From Streptomyces gossypii (GTDB lineage Bacteria > Actinomycetota > Actinomycetes > Streptomycetales > Streptomycetaceae), in assembly GCF_025165795.1 (NCBI RefSeq), contig NZ_JAJAGO010000020.1, forward strand, positions 1 to 64,000: a stretch of DNA of 64,000 nucleotides. Reading direction: 5' to 3'. The position numbers were made by a program, and so were the translations under genes. Numbering within the stretch: position 1 is the first letter of the stretch; each line of letters opens with the position of its first letter. A model generated the notes under the pieces. That model was given only the letters and a program-made list of their open reading frames with translations. It was not told the DNA's origin and did not search any database. Positions 1 through 8,837 of this stretch are shown here, piece after piece.

Positions 1-128
1 GACCGTCAAAGCCCGCACGCCGAGACGGTGCGGTACCGGTACGCGAACGTAGTGAGCCTCAGCGAGCGAGCCGAAGGGCGCGCCGGTGTCGAAAGTGACG
101 AGACCAAGTGAGCGAGGTACGAGCGAGC

Positions 129-230
129 GCACAGGAGGAGTGTCGACACCGGGTACGAGCGCCCGGAGGCGAGCCGAGCGCACAGGAGGAGTGTCGACAC
201 CGGGTACGAGCGCCCGGAGGCGAGCCGAGC
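129..230. repeat. Tandem 51-bp direct repeat, two copies, upstream of the DUF2252 gene
   Basis: Two copies of a 51-bp unit lie head to tail at about 129-179 and 180-230, with a degraded partial copy just before them. Each unit carries the perfect 10-bp palindrome GTGTCGACAC at 140-149 and 191-200. The array ends about 57 bp before the start of the DUF2252 gene, so it may lie in that gene's promoter region. Positions 1-128 contain no gene I can support. Confidence 0.85.
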
Positions 231-287
231 GCATCAGAAGAGCATTAGGCTCCCCCGTGACGGGAAATGCAGTCTGAAGGGGTACTC

Positions 288-1616
288 ATGGTCACGGAGC
301 AGCGCGGCGCGTTTGAAGCGCGTGGTGAGTGGATTCTCGAGATCTTCGGCACCGCCTTCGGGGAGTTGCTGGCCGCGGATCCGGCGGCCTTCCAGGTGAA
401 GTTCCGGAAGATGGCCGCGTCCGCCTTCGCCTTCTACCGCGGTACCGCCTGTCTCTTCTACGCCGATCTCGACGACGAGAAGCACGGCGGCCCGTTCATG
501 GACGACCGCACCGGCCGGGTGTGGATCCACGGTGATCTGCACGCCGAGAACTTCGGCACGTATATGGACGCGAACGGCCGCCTCACCTTCAACGTCAACG
601 ACTTCGACGAGGCCTTCGTCGGGCCTTTCACCTGGGATGTGAAGCGGTTCGCCGCCTCCGTGGCGCTGCTGGGTTACACAAAGGCCCTCAGTGACGAGCA
701 GATCACCGGCCTGGTGCGCACGTACGCGAAGGCTTACCGGGAGCGCATCCACGCCCTGGCCACGGGCGCCAAGGACGACGAGGCGCCCTCGCTCACGCTC
801 GACACGGCCGACGGCCCGGTGCTGGGCGCGCTGCGCGCGGCCCGCGCCAACACCCGCTTCGGGCTGCTCGACGGCATGACGGAGATCCGTGACTGGGAGC
901 GCCGCTTCGCGCCCGGCGGCGGCGTCATAGATCTGGATTCCGCCACCCGCTACAAGGTGCTCGACGCCTTCGACGGCTATCTGGACACCCTTCCCGGCGC
1001 CACCCACATCCGGCCGGACGCCTACCGGGTCAAGGATGTGGTGGGCCGCCGTGGCATCGGCATCGGCAGTGCCGGGCTGCCCTCGTACAACATCCTGCTG
1101 GAGGGCCACAGCGACGCCCTGGAGAACGACCTGGTGATCTACATGAAGCAGGCGGGGACCTCGGCCGTCTCCCGCCACATCACCGATCCCGCCATCCGGG
1201 ACTACTTCCAGCACGGCGGCCACCGCACGGTGATCTCCCAGCGTGCCCTCCAGGCGCACGCCGACCCGTGGCTGGGCTGGACGGAGCTGGACGGCGAGGG
1301 GCAGCTCGTCGCCGAGGTGTCGCCGTATGCGGTGGATCTGGACTGGTCCGATCTGGACAGCATGGAGGAGATCGCCCAGGTGGTCGCCGATCTGGGCCGG
1401 GCTACGGCCACCATGCACTCGGCGGCCGATGACGAGAGCGGCCACTCCCTGGTCCCGTTCTCCACCGAGCGCGCCATCGACGCCGCCATCGCGGGGGACG
1501 AGGAGTGCTTCCCCGAGCTGCTGATCGACTTCGCACACGCATACGGTGCGACCGTGCGCCGTGACCACCAGATCTTCGTGGATCTCTTCCGCAACGGCCG
1601 GATCCCCGGCCTGTAG
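288..1616 (+). CDS. DUF2252 family protein
   Basis: This 442-residue protein belongs to DUF2252, a family of about 400-450 residues common in actinomycetes and with no proven reaction. It has the motif HGDLHAENFG near residue 80 and NDFDEA about 20 residues later. These resemble the catalytic loop and metal-binding aspartate of aminoglycoside-phosphotransferase-like kinases, so ATP-dependent phosphotransfer is a reasonable inference. The ATG at 288 is chosen over the in-frame ATG at 267 because GAAGGGG lies 6 bases before it. No signal peptide or membrane segment is visible. The neighbours do not show its substrate. Confidence 0.85.
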   Translation: MVTEQRGAFEARGEWILEIFGTAFGELLAADPAAFQVKFRKMAASAFAFYRGTACLFYADLDDEKHGGPFMDDRTGRVWIHGDLHAENFGTYMDANGRLTFNVNDFDEAFVGPFTWDVKRFAASVALLGYTKALSDEQITGLVRTYAKAYRERIHALATGAKDDEAPSLTLDTADGPVLGALRAARANTRFGLLDGMTEIRDWERRFAPGGGVIDLDSATRYKVLDAFDGYLDTLPGATHIRPDAYRVKDVVGRRGIGIGSAGLPSYNILLEGHSDALENDLVIYMKQAGTSAVSRHITDPAIRDYFQHGGHRTVISQRALQAHADPWLGWTELDGEGQLVAEVSPYAVDLDWSDLDSMEEIAQVVADLGRATATMHSAADDESGHSLVPFSTERAIDAAIAGDEECFPELLIDFAHAYGATVRRDHQIFVDLFRNGRIPGL

Positions 1617-1644
1617 CGGCGGTCGAGCCTGGCACGATGGCGGA

Positions 1645-2343
1645 GTGACCGCACCGACACCCTCGTCGCCCGACAGTGACCACCCCCAGCAGCACGACCC
1701 CTGGGCCTACCCGCAGCAGTCAGCGGCGGGAGGCGACGCGCCGGCGAACGCCCTTCCGGAGCATGGCGCCACCGCCGCGTCTCCTCCCGGGCTCGGGCTG
1801 CCGGTGCGCACCGAACTGCGTGACGCTGCGGCCGCCGCGCTGGCGCTGACTCTGCTGGGGGTGGTGCTCGGTCTGCTGTGGCTGTGGCTGGCTCCCCGGG
1901 TGCCGATGATCTCGGACGGCCGCGCCGTCTATCTGCTGAACGCGGAGGGCGAAGAGGCGATCGGTGCGGAGGGCACCTTCGTGCTGCTGTCCCTCGCGGC
2001 CGGCGCGCTCGCGGGCGTGGTGGCGTTCTTGTTCCGGCGCAGGGGCGGGGTCGGTCTGGTGATCGGGCTCGCGGCCGGTGCGTTCGTGGGAGCGCTGCTC
2101 GCCTGGCGGCTCGGCGTGTGGCTCGGCCCGGCCAGCGACCTGGCGGCCCATGCCCGGGAGGTCGGGAAGGGCAAGGAGTTCGACGGACCGCTGAAGCTGG
2201 ACGCGAAGGGCACGCTGCTGGCCTACCCGTTCGCCGCGCTGCTGGTGCATCTGCTGGCCACGGCGATCTTCGGTGAGGCCGATCCGGAGCCTCCGGCGGA
2301 GCCTGCCGCGTACAAGGGGCCCCAGGGAGAGTTTGAGAAGTAG
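1645..2343 (+). CDS. DUF2567-like membrane protein
   Basis: This is a 232-residue integral membrane protein of unknown function, resembling the DUF2567 family. After a Pro/Gln/His-rich hydrophilic N-terminus of about 50 residues it has four hydrophobic segments, at roughly residues 55-77, 110-130, 137-165 and 195-215. The first ends in a conserved-looking LAPRVPM motif. The GTG at 1645 is chosen because it follows GGCGGA closely and excludes an arginine-rich extension that overlaps the DUF2252 gene. It starts 28 bp after that gene and is probably co-transcribed. The family call is from memory of the pattern. Confidence 0.7.
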   Translation: MTAPTPSSPDSDHPQQHDPWAYPQQSAAGGDAPANALPEHGATAASPPGLGLPVRTELRDAAAAALALTLLGVVLGLLWLWLAPRVPMISDGRAVYLLNAEGEEAIGAEGTFVLLSLAAGALAGVVAFLFRRRGGVGLVIGLAAGAFVGALLAWRLGVWLGPASDLAAHAREVGKGKEFDGPLKLDAKGTLLAYPFAALLVHLLATAIFGEADPEPPAEPAAYKGPQGEFEK

Positions 2344-2452
2344 CGGTGACCGGCGGGCGCCTGTCAGGCGGGGCGCCGGCCGTGGTTGGCGTGGCCTGTG
2401 CGGATCCGGATCACCCGTCGTGAAGGGCTGTGAAGGCCCCGGGCGCAGGCTC

Positions 2453-2956
2453 TCAGCGGCGGGCGATCGGCGCGGACGTGGCGCCGGTGAGCGTGACCAG
2501 ATCCGCCGGGGCCAGTTCGATCTCCAGGCCCCGGCGCCCCGCCGACACGCAGACCGTCGGCTGGTCTCCCGCGGAGGCGTCCAGCACCGTGGCCAGCTGC
2601 TTGCGCTGGCCCAGCGGAGAGATCCCGCCCCGCACATAGCCCGTCGTGCGTTCGGCCAGGGCGGGGTCGGCCATTGTGGCGCGCTTGCCGCCGACCGCCG
2701 CCGCGAGCGCCTTGAGGTCGAGCGAGGCGGAGACCGGCACGACGGCCACCGTCAGCACCCCGTCCACCTCGGCGATCAGGGTCTTGAACACCTGGTCGGG
2801 GGAGACGCCGAGTGCCTCGGCGGCCTCCTCGCCGTAGGAGGCGGCGGCCGGGTCGTGCGCGTACTGGTGCGTGGTGAAGGCCACTCCGGCGCGGGTGGCG
2901 GCCACGGTGGCGGGGGTCGCCGCGGACTGCTGGTGCCCCTGCTTCTTCTTCGCCAT
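2453..2956 (-). CDS. ybaK: YbaK/EbsC-type aminoacyl-tRNA deacylase (Cys-tRNA(Pro) deacylase)
   Basis: This 167-residue single-domain protein matches the YbaK/EbsC family, which removes cysteine mischarged onto tRNA-Pro in the cytoplasm. Visible family features are QVFKTLIAEVDG (residues 50-61), a central VVPVSASLDLKALA stretch and the Gly-rich YVRGGISPLGQRK motif that shapes the active site. The length is normal for the family. It lies 12 bp downstream of the Lon-domain gene on the same strand, so the two are probably one transcript. It converges with the DUF2567 gene. Confidence 0.9.
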   Translation of the reverse strand: MAKKKQGHQQSAATPATVAATRAGVAFTTHQYAHDPAAASYGEEAAEALGVSPDQVFKTLIAEVDGVLTVAVVPVSASLDLKALAAAVGGKRATMADPALAERTTGYVRGGISPLGQRKQLATVLDASAGDQPTVCVSAGRRGLEIELAPADLVTLTGATSAPIARR

Positions 2957-2968
2957 GGCCTCGTGCCG

Positions 2969-3799
2969 TCAGTTGGGACTGGTGGGCCGCCGGGTCAGCT
3001 CCGCCGCCGGCAGTGACGGGAGCTTACCGATCACCGCGGTCTCCCGTCGAAGGACTTTCAGCTCCTCCGCGAGCCGGGTCGCGGTGTCCGGTGCCTGGAG
3101 CAGCCGCTGCTTGGCCGGGGTGTCGAGCACGGTGGCCGCGGCGACCAGATAGGAGACCACGGACGGGTCGTCCGGCAGTTCCTGCCCGGTCGCGAGCGTC
3201 CGCTCCCGCGCGCTCGCCAGGCGCTTCTGGTAGGAGCGGAAGGCCCGCAGCACGCCCGAGGCCAGCGCTCCGGCGCCTTCGCCCTGCTCCTCGGGCAGCT
3301 CTTCCACCTCACCGACGAGATACGGACCGCTCGCGTCCACGGAGAGCAGCCGGAACCGGGTGGTGCCGGTGGCGAGCACCTCGTATCCGCCTTCAGCGCC
3401 CTCAGCGTCCCCGCCCGGCTCCTCGGGGCCACCGGGCTCGCCCGTTCCGGTCTCGTCCTCCTCCTCGTCCTCCTCCGCCCGGCCTCCGGAGCGGGGGCGG
3501 ATGGTGGAGGCGTCCGCGATGCAGCCCACCGTGTAGAAGGACTTGACCGGGTCGGGGCCGAAGCCCGCTGTCGGGTCGCTACCCGGTGGTGGCGCTGCCT
3601 CGGGCAGGCCGGCGCCCGTGGGGGCCACCTCGCGCCCGTCCCGGATGGCCACGACACCGAAGCGGCGCGGGGCGTCCTCGGGGAGGATGAGCAGATCGCG
3701 CATGAGCGCGCGGTACCGCGGCTCGAAGATGCTCATGGGCAGCACGAGCCCGGGGAACAGCACCGAGTTGAGCGGGAAGAGCGGAAGCGCGGTTGTCAC
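2969..3799 (-). CDS. LON N-terminal substrate-binding domain protein
   Basis: This 276-residue protein has the substrate-binding domain of Lon protease without its ATPase or peptidase domain. The N-terminus LPLFPLNSVLFPG is the family hallmark, followed by IFEPRYRALM. An acidic low-complexity insert (Glu/Asp/Gly, about residues 115-150) interrupts the domain, and the remainder carries the expected strands and a helical tail. Such stand-alone proteins are common in actinobacteria; their role is unproven, though recruitment of substrates to proteolysis is often suggested. It sits directly upstream of ybaK. Confidence 0.85.
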   Translation of the reverse strand: MTTALPLFPLNSVLFPGLVLPMSIFEPRYRALMRDLLILPEDAPRRFGVVAIRDGREVAPTGAGLPEAAPPPGSDPTAGFGPDPVKSFYTVGCIADASTIRPRSGGRAEEDEEEDETGTGEPGGPEEPGGDAEGAEGGYEVLATGTTRFRLLSVDASGPYLVGEVEELPEEQGEGAGALASGVLRAFRSYQKRLASARERTLATGQELPDDPSVVSYLVAAATVLDTPAKQRLLQAPDTATRLAEELKVLRRETAVIGKLPSLPAAELTRRPTSPN

Positions 3800-3919
3800 A
3801 ACCGGTAAGCCTAAAGCCTCCGGGGCCGCGTCCGGGGCCGACTGCGGATCATTGGGTGCGAAGAGCGCCCCGCCGGGACCCGCGGAGGCCCCGGCGGGGT
3901 GTCGTCACACGCACTCTTC

Positions 3920-5533
3920 TCACTGCCGCCGCAGCAGCCGCGTCGCGCCCGCCGCGACGGTCGTGGCCAGCACCCAGCCCAGCAGGATCATCATCGCGGC
4001 CACCCACTGGTTCCATCCCAGCGGGCTCCACGCCGTGTCATGGCCGAAGCTGATCACCGGCAGCAGCAGATCCAGTGCGTACAGCGGGGCGTTCCACTGC
4101 GGTGCCTCGTCCCCCTTGAGCGGTGGCGGCGGCTGCTCGGTGAAGAACAGTGCCCCAGAGGCCCAGATGATCGCCATCCACAGGGCCGCCCGGCCGGGCC
4201 GGTAGCCGTACGCCACCGTCCAGTCCTGGAGATAGCCCCACAGCTTGCCCGCCAGCGGCAGCGTCTCGCGGCGCCTGCGGTGCTTCTCGAGCAGTACGGC
4301 GCGGGCGTCGGCGTCCTCGCCGCTGTTCCGGTAGACGCCTGCGAGCTGCTCGTACGGTCCGGGGGAGTACTCCGGGGTCGCGGTGGCCAGCCATTGCAGG
4401 CGCTGCTGGAGTGAGAAGTGGCCGCGGTGTATCAGCTGCTGATAGCTGAACCCCGCCATCCACAGCCGCTCGTCCCGTGGCCAGCTGCCGACCTTGTCGA
4501 CGAGGTTCTCCACCGTCGCACCCGAGAGCACCACGACGCCTCGCTCCGGCGCCTGAGAGGTGAAGCACAGCTCCGGTGTCGTGATGCGGCGCAGCGACAG
4601 TTCCTGGTCGCGCTCCAGGTGGAAGCGCGCGTTGTCGAGCACCAGCGCGCCGCCGAACCGCCCGTCGTCCAGCTTGACGCTGCCGGTGCACTCGAACCGT
4701 TTCGTGCGGTGGCGCGAGATGCCTGAGGGGGAGAAGGGGTTCTGGGTGCCGGTCGGCGGTGTGGTGCCCTGGATCAGCCGGGCGCGGTCCGGTTCGGCGT
4801 CGGCGAAGTGTGCGGACTGGTCGACGGTCAGCTGCGGCGCGTGCAGTGCGTACCGTCCGTGCCGGTTGCGCAGCACGCTGCCGTACATGAAGAGGGAGCC
4901 GCCGATCGTGGCGCCGCGCAGGCTCACCTCTCCGTCCGTGACGAGCAGGCTGGCCTGGAGTTCCTGGGAGACCTGGAGGCCGTCGGCGGCGATGGCGCGG
5001 ATCCGCCGCCCGCTGCCGACCGTCGCCTCGTTCAGCAGCAGATCGGTGCCGATGGAGGCGTCGGTCAGCCTGATGCCGTCCGGGATGCTGCACCGGGCGA
5101 GGTGCAGATCGCCCTCGGTGTGCACCCGTGCCGCCTCCAGCCGGGGTATGTAGCAGTTGACGAGCCGGGCGGTGTTCAGACGCGCCTCCGGCAGCAGCAC
5201 CTCGTGCTCGAAGCGGCAGTGCCGCAGCTCCAGGTAGGGCTCGATGACGCCGCCGGACAGATTCAGCCTGCCCGTGATGTAGGCCCCGGTGAGATGCAGC
5301 GCGGCGACCCGCCCCAGCAGCGCGGCCGGCCCGTGCAGGAGCAGCAGCGCGATCACCCGGGCGCGCACGGTGCGCTGCGGGCCCCAGCTGTGCTCGCTGT
5401 TCGGATCGTCCAGTTCGGCCTCGCCGGCGCGCAGATCGTGCGAGCTGCCGTTCCGGAAGGCCTGCCACATGCCCCACTCCGCGGTGGTAAGCCGCAGTCC
5501 GGCGGGCGGTTCGCCGGAATCGGGCTCGCTCAC
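3920..5533 (-). CDS. Membrane protein with beta-helix-like body, function unknown
   Basis: This 537-residue protein is conserved next to hisD in Streptomyces and sometimes labelled oxidoreductase, but I see no nucleotide- or cofactor-binding motif. Residues about 70-370 form a repetitive series of short strands (for example LHLTGAYITGRLNLSGG, GEVSLRGATIGGSLFM, GGALVLDNARF), like pentapeptide or right-handed beta-helix repeats. A helical linker follows, then two hydrophobic segments near residues 455-475 and 505-530. A scaffold anchored at the membrane by its C-terminus is the best structural guess. It is divergent from hisD, with 209 bp between them. Confidence 0.75.
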   Translation of the reverse strand: MSEPDSGEPPAGLRLTTAEWGMWQAFRNGSSHDLRAGEAELDDPNSEHSWGPQRTVRARVIALLLLHGPAALLGRVAALHLTGAYITGRLNLSGGVIEPYLELRHCRFEHEVLLPEARLNTARLVNCYIPRLEAARVHTEGDLHLARCSIPDGIRLTDASIGTDLLLNEATVGSGRRIRAIAADGLQVSQELQASLLVTDGEVSLRGATIGGSLFMYGSVLRNRHGRYALHAPQLTVDQSAHFADAEPDRARLIQGTTPPTGTQNPFSPSGISRHRTKRFECTGSVKLDDGRFGGALVLDNARFHLERDQELSLRRITTPELCFTSQAPERGVVVLSGATVENLVDKVGSWPRDERLWMAGFSYQQLIHRGHFSLQQRLQWLATATPEYSPGPYEQLAGVYRNSGEDADARAVLLEKHRRRRETLPLAGKLWGYLQDWTVAYGYRPGRAALWMAIIWASGALFFTEQPPPPLKGDEAPQWNAPLYALDLLLPVISFGHDTAWSPLGWNQWVAAMMILLGWVLATTVAAGATRLLRRQ

Positions 5534-5684
5534 ACATCCTCCCCACAGCTGTGCGGGGCTCCCTGGCGGTGCCCCTCGGTCTTTCCGGCCGTCCCGGCCT
5601 GTGCCCCACCGTCCCTTACCCCTCCGTGACCGGTTGAACGCCGACCGGACAGGGACTGCTGACCATGATCACCCCGTGCGGCGT

Positions 5685-5701
5685 GTATCAGCCAGTGATA
5701 C
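5685..5701. promoter_or_regulatory. 17-bp palindrome upstream of hisD
   Basis: GTATCA and TGATAC form perfect 6-bp arms around a 5-bp spacer. The palindrome is in the 209-bp gap between hisD and the divergent membrane protein gene, centred 50 bp before the chosen hisD start. A -10-like GAGAAT at 5730-5735 ends 7 bp before the GTG, so the hisD transcript may be leaderless and the palindrome would lie just upstream of the -35 region. The binding protein is unknown. Confidence 0.5.
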
Positions 5702-5742
5702 GAGCGATCGGTGTCCTCCGGTGGTCTGCGAGAATGGGTTTC

Positions 5743-7095
5743 GTGATCTCCCGAATCGATCTGCGGGGTTCTGTCCCCTCCGGAGCGCCCGGCGCTCCCG
5801 AAGGCGGCGGAATCGACCGAGACCTGCTGCCGCGCGCCGAATTCGACGTCGAAGCCGCCCTGGAGAAGGTGCGGCCCATCTGCGACGACGTGCGCCATCG
5901 CGGCACCGCGGCGCTGATTCACTACGGGAAGCGGTTCGACGGCTGCGAGCTGGAGCGCATCCGCGTCCCCGTCGAGGCCCTGCGCCGTGCGCTGGCGGAG
6001 CTGTCCCCAAAGGTGCGGGAGGCGCTGGAGGAGTCCGTGCGGCGGGCCCGCCTGGTCCACCGTGCGCAGCGGCGTACGGACTCGGAGGTGCGCGTCGTTC
6101 CCGGCGGCACCGTCACCGAGCGCTGGGTGCCGGTCGAGCGCGTCGGGCTGTACGTACCGGGTGGTCAGGCCGTCTATCCGTCATCCGTCGTGATGAATGT
6201 CGTGCCCGCGCAGGAGGCCGGAGTCCAGTCGCTGGCCGTCTCCTCGCCGCCGCAGCAGGCCACCGAGGGCTCCTACTGGACGGGGCTGCCGCACCCCACC
6301 ATCCTGGCCGCCTGCGAGCTGCTCGGCGTGAGCGAGGTGTATGCGGCGGGCGGCGCGCAGGCCATCGCCATGTTCGCCTACGGCACCGAGGAGTGCCGTC
6401 CCGCGCAGCTGGTAACGGGGCCGGGGAACGTCTATGTGGCGGCGGCCAAGCGGCTGCTCAAGGGCCGCATCGGCATCGACGCCGAGGCGGGCCCGACCGA
6501 GATCGCCGTCCTCGCCGACCACACCGCCGACGCCGTGCATGTCGCGGCCGACCTGATCAGCCAGGCGGAGCACGACACGCTCGCCGCCGCCGTCCTCGTC
6601 ACCCCCTCCGAGGCGCTCGCCGAGGCGGTCGAGGCCGAGCTGAAGACCCAGGTGGCCGCCACCCGGCACCAGGAGCGGATCACCGAAGCTCTGGCCGGGC
6701 GGCAGTCCGGCATCGTCCTCGTCGACGATCTGGAGCAGGGGCTCGCGGTCGTCGACGCGTACGCGGCCGAGCACCTGGAGATCCAGACGGAGGACGCGGC
6801 TGCCGTCGCCGCCCGGGTGCGGAACGCGGGCGCGGTGTTCGTCGGCGCCTTCGCGCCCGTCTCGCTCGGCGACTACTGCGCCGGGTCCAATCACGTGCTG
6901 CCCACGGGCGGCTGCGCCTGCCACTCCTCCGGGCTGTCCGTGCAGTCGTTCCTGCGCGGCATCCACGTCGTCGACTACTCCCGGGACGCGCTCGCCGAGG
7001 TGGCCCACCATGTGGTCGCGCTGGCGGAGGCGGAGGACCTGCCCGCGCACGGGGCGGCCCTGAAGGCACGGTTCGACTGGAAGGTACCTCGGTAA
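5743..7095 (+). CDS. hisD: Histidinol dehydrogenase
   Basis: HisD catalyses the last two steps of histidine synthesis, oxidising L-histidinol to L-histidine with NAD+ and zinc (EC 1.1.1.23). The 450-residue protein has normal family length. It shows the signature PGGQAVYPSSV, then VYAAGGAQAIAMFAYG, the glycine-rich GPGNVYVAAAKR and the active-site region HDTLAAAVLVT. The N-terminus ISRIDLRG is typical of Streptomyces HisD. The GTG at 5743 is favoured; an in-frame ATG at 5734 is possible, but neither has a clear ribosome site. It is first in the his operon and its TAA directly abuts the hisC GTG. Confidence 0.97.
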   Translation: MISRIDLRGSVPSGAPGAPEGGGIDRDLLPRAEFDVEAALEKVRPICDDVRHRGTAALIHYGKRFDGCELERIRVPVEALRRALAELSPKVREALEESVRRARLVHRAQRRTDSEVRVVPGGTVTERWVPVERVGLYVPGGQAVYPSSVVMNVVPAQEAGVQSLAVSSPPQQATEGSYWTGLPHPTILAACELLGVSEVYAAGGAQAIAMFAYGTEECRPAQLVTGPGNVYVAAAKRLLKGRIGIDAEAGPTEIAVLADHTADAVHVAADLISQAEHDTLAAAVLVTPSEALAEAVEAELKTQVAATRHQERITEALAGRQSGIVLVDDLEQGLAVVDAYAAEHLEIQTEDAAAVAARVRNAGAVFVGAFAPVSLGDYCAGSNHVLPTGGCACHSSGLSVQSFLRGIHVVDYSRDALAEVAHHVVALAEAEDLPAHGAALKARFDWKVPR

Positions 7096-8247
7096 GTGAC
7101 CGGCGACATCCCCGCTCCGGACGAGCTGCCCGCTTCCGACGAGCTGCCCGTACGGGAGGAGCTGCGCGGCAAGTCCCCCTACGGTGCGCCCCAGCTGGAC
7201 GTGCCCGTCAGGCTGAACACCAACGAGAACCCGTACCCGCTGCCCGAGCCGCTGGTGGCCCGGATCGCCGAGCGCGTCACCGAGGCCGCCCGTACGCTGA
7301 ACCGCTACCCCGACCGGGACGCGGTCGAGCTGCGGACGGAGCTGGCGCGCTACCTGAGCCGTACGGCGGGCCACCAGGTGGACCGCACCCAGGTCTGGGC
7401 GGCCAACGGCTCCAACGAGGTGCTCCAGCAGCTGCTCCAGGCGTTCGGCGGCCCCGGGCGCACCGCGATCGGCTTCGAGCCCTCGTACTCGATGCACGCT
7501 CTCATCGCGCGCGGCACCGGCACCGGCTGGATCTCCGGACCGCGGCACGACGACTTCACCATCGACGTCGAGGCGGCGGTGCGCGTCATCGCCGAGCGCC
7601 GGCCCGACGTGGTCTTCGTCTGCTCGCCCAACAACCCCACCGGCACGGCCGTCGACGCCGAGACGGTCCTCGCGCTGTACGAGGCGGCGCAGTCGGCGAA
7701 GCCCTCCATGGTGGTGATCGACGAGGCGTACGGCGAGTTCAGCCACCACCCCTCGCTGCTGCCGCTCATCGAGGGCCGCCCCCGGCTGGTGCTCTCCCGC
7801 ACGATGTCCAAGGCGTTCGGCGCCGCCGGGCTGCGGCTCGGCTATCTCGCCGCCGACCCGGCCGTTGTCGACGCCGTCCAGCTGGTGCGGCTGCCGTACC
7901 ACCTGTCGGCGGTCACCCAGGCCACGGCGCTGGCCGCGCTGGAGTACACCGGTACGCTGCTCGCCTATGTCGAGCAGCTCAAGTCCGAACGCGACCGGCT
8001 GGTGACCCAGTTGCGCGCGGCGGGCTGCGAGGTGACCGCCTCGGACGCCAACTTCGTCCAGTTCGGCCGCTTCCAGGACTCCCACGCCGCCTGGCGGTAC
8101 CTGCTCGACCAGGGCGTACTCGTCCGGGACAACGGTGTACCGGGCTGGCTCAGGGTCTCCGCGGGCACCCCGGCGGAGAACGACGCGTTCCTGGACGCGG
8201 TACGCAAGCTGAACAAGACGGCTTTTCAGAAGGAGACCGCAGCATGA
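7096..8247 (+). CDS. hisC: Histidinol-phosphate aminotransferase
   Basis: HisC is a class I/II PLP enzyme that transfers an amino group from glutamate to imidazole-acetol phosphate (EC 2.6.1.9). The 383-residue protein shows LNTNENPYPLP near the start, the CSPNNPTG loop, VVIDEAYGEF and the PLP-lysine motif SRTMSKAFG at about residues 234-242. The GTG follows the hisD stop with no gap, so coupled translation is likely. The stop overlaps the hisB start as ATGA. An N-terminal stretch with repeated (A/P)DELP is specific to this protein and appears disordered. Confidence 0.96.
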   Translation: MTGDIPAPDELPASDELPVREELRGKSPYGAPQLDVPVRLNTNENPYPLPEPLVARIAERVTEAARTLNRYPDRDAVELRTELARYLSRTAGHQVDRTQVWAANGSNEVLQQLLQAFGGPGRTAIGFEPSYSMHALIARGTGTGWISGPRHDDFTIDVEAAVRVIAERRPDVVFVCSPNNPTGTAVDAETVLALYEAAQSAKPSMVVIDEAYGEFSHHPSLLPLIEGRPRLVLSRTMSKAFGAAGLRLGYLAADPAVVDAVQLVRLPYHLSAVTQATALAALEYTGTLLAYVEQLKSERDRLVTQLRAAGCEVTASDANFVQFGRFQDSHAAWRYLLDQGVLVRDNGVPGWLRVSAGTPAENDAFLDAVRKLNKTAFQKETAA

Positions 8248-8837
8248 CCCGCACAGGTCGCGCCGAGCGCACCACCAAGGAGACCTCGGTCGTCGTCGAG
8301 ATCAGTCTCGACGGCACCGGAAAGGTCGACGTGTCGACAGGCGTCGGCTTCTTCGACCACATGCTCGACCAGCTCGGCCGGCACGGCCTCTTCGACCTCA
8401 GCGTCAAGACCGACGGCGATCTGCACATCGACAGCCACCACACGATCGAGGACACCGCCCTCGCGCTGGGCGCCGCCTTCCGGCAGGCGCTCGGCGACAA
8501 GCGCGGCATCGTCCGCTTCGCCGACGCCTCGGTGCCGCTGGACGAATCGCTGGCCCAGGTGACCGTCGACCTCTCCGGCCGCCCCTATCTGGTGCACAGC
8601 GAGCCGGACGGCCTGGCCCCGATGATCGGGCCGGTGTACGACACCACGATGACCCGGCACATCCTGGAGTCGTTCGTCGCCCAGGCCCAGGTCGCCCTGC
8701 ACGTCCACGTGCCCTACGGCCGCAACGCGCACCACGTCGTCGAGTGCCAGTTCAAGGCCCTCGCGCGGGCACTGCGCCACGCCTCGGAGATCGACCCGCG
8801 GCAGACGGGGATTCCCTCGACGAAGGGCGCGCTATGA
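8244..8837 (+). CDS. hisB: Imidazoleglycerol-phosphate dehydratase
   Basis: HisB removes water from imidazole-glycerol phosphate (EC 4.2.1.19). This is the monofunctional form of 197 residues, without the phosphatase domain of enterobacterial HisB. The two metal-binding motifs are plain: GFFDHMLDQLGRHG followed by DSHHTIED, and a second set near the C-terminus with NAHHVVECQFKALARALR. AGGAG at 8231 serves the ATG, which overlaps the hisC stop by 4 bases. The stop overlaps the next small gene in the same way. Confidence 0.97.
   Translation: MTRTGRAERTTKETSVVVEISLDGTGKVDVSTGVGFFDHMLDQLGRHGLFDLSVKTDGDLHIDSHHTIEDTALALGAAFRQALGDKRGIVRFADASVPLDESLAQVTVDLSGRPYLVHSEPDGLAPMIGPVYDTTMTRHILESFVAQAQVALHVHVPYGRNAHHVVECQFKALARALRHASEIDPRQTGIPSTKGAL

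Noticed and set aside
234..1568. Long minus-strand open frame opposite the DUF2252 gene
   Set aside because: It is a GC-driven shadow: the plus-strand frame shows clear family motifs, whereas this one has only Val/Gly/Arg/His-rich composition.
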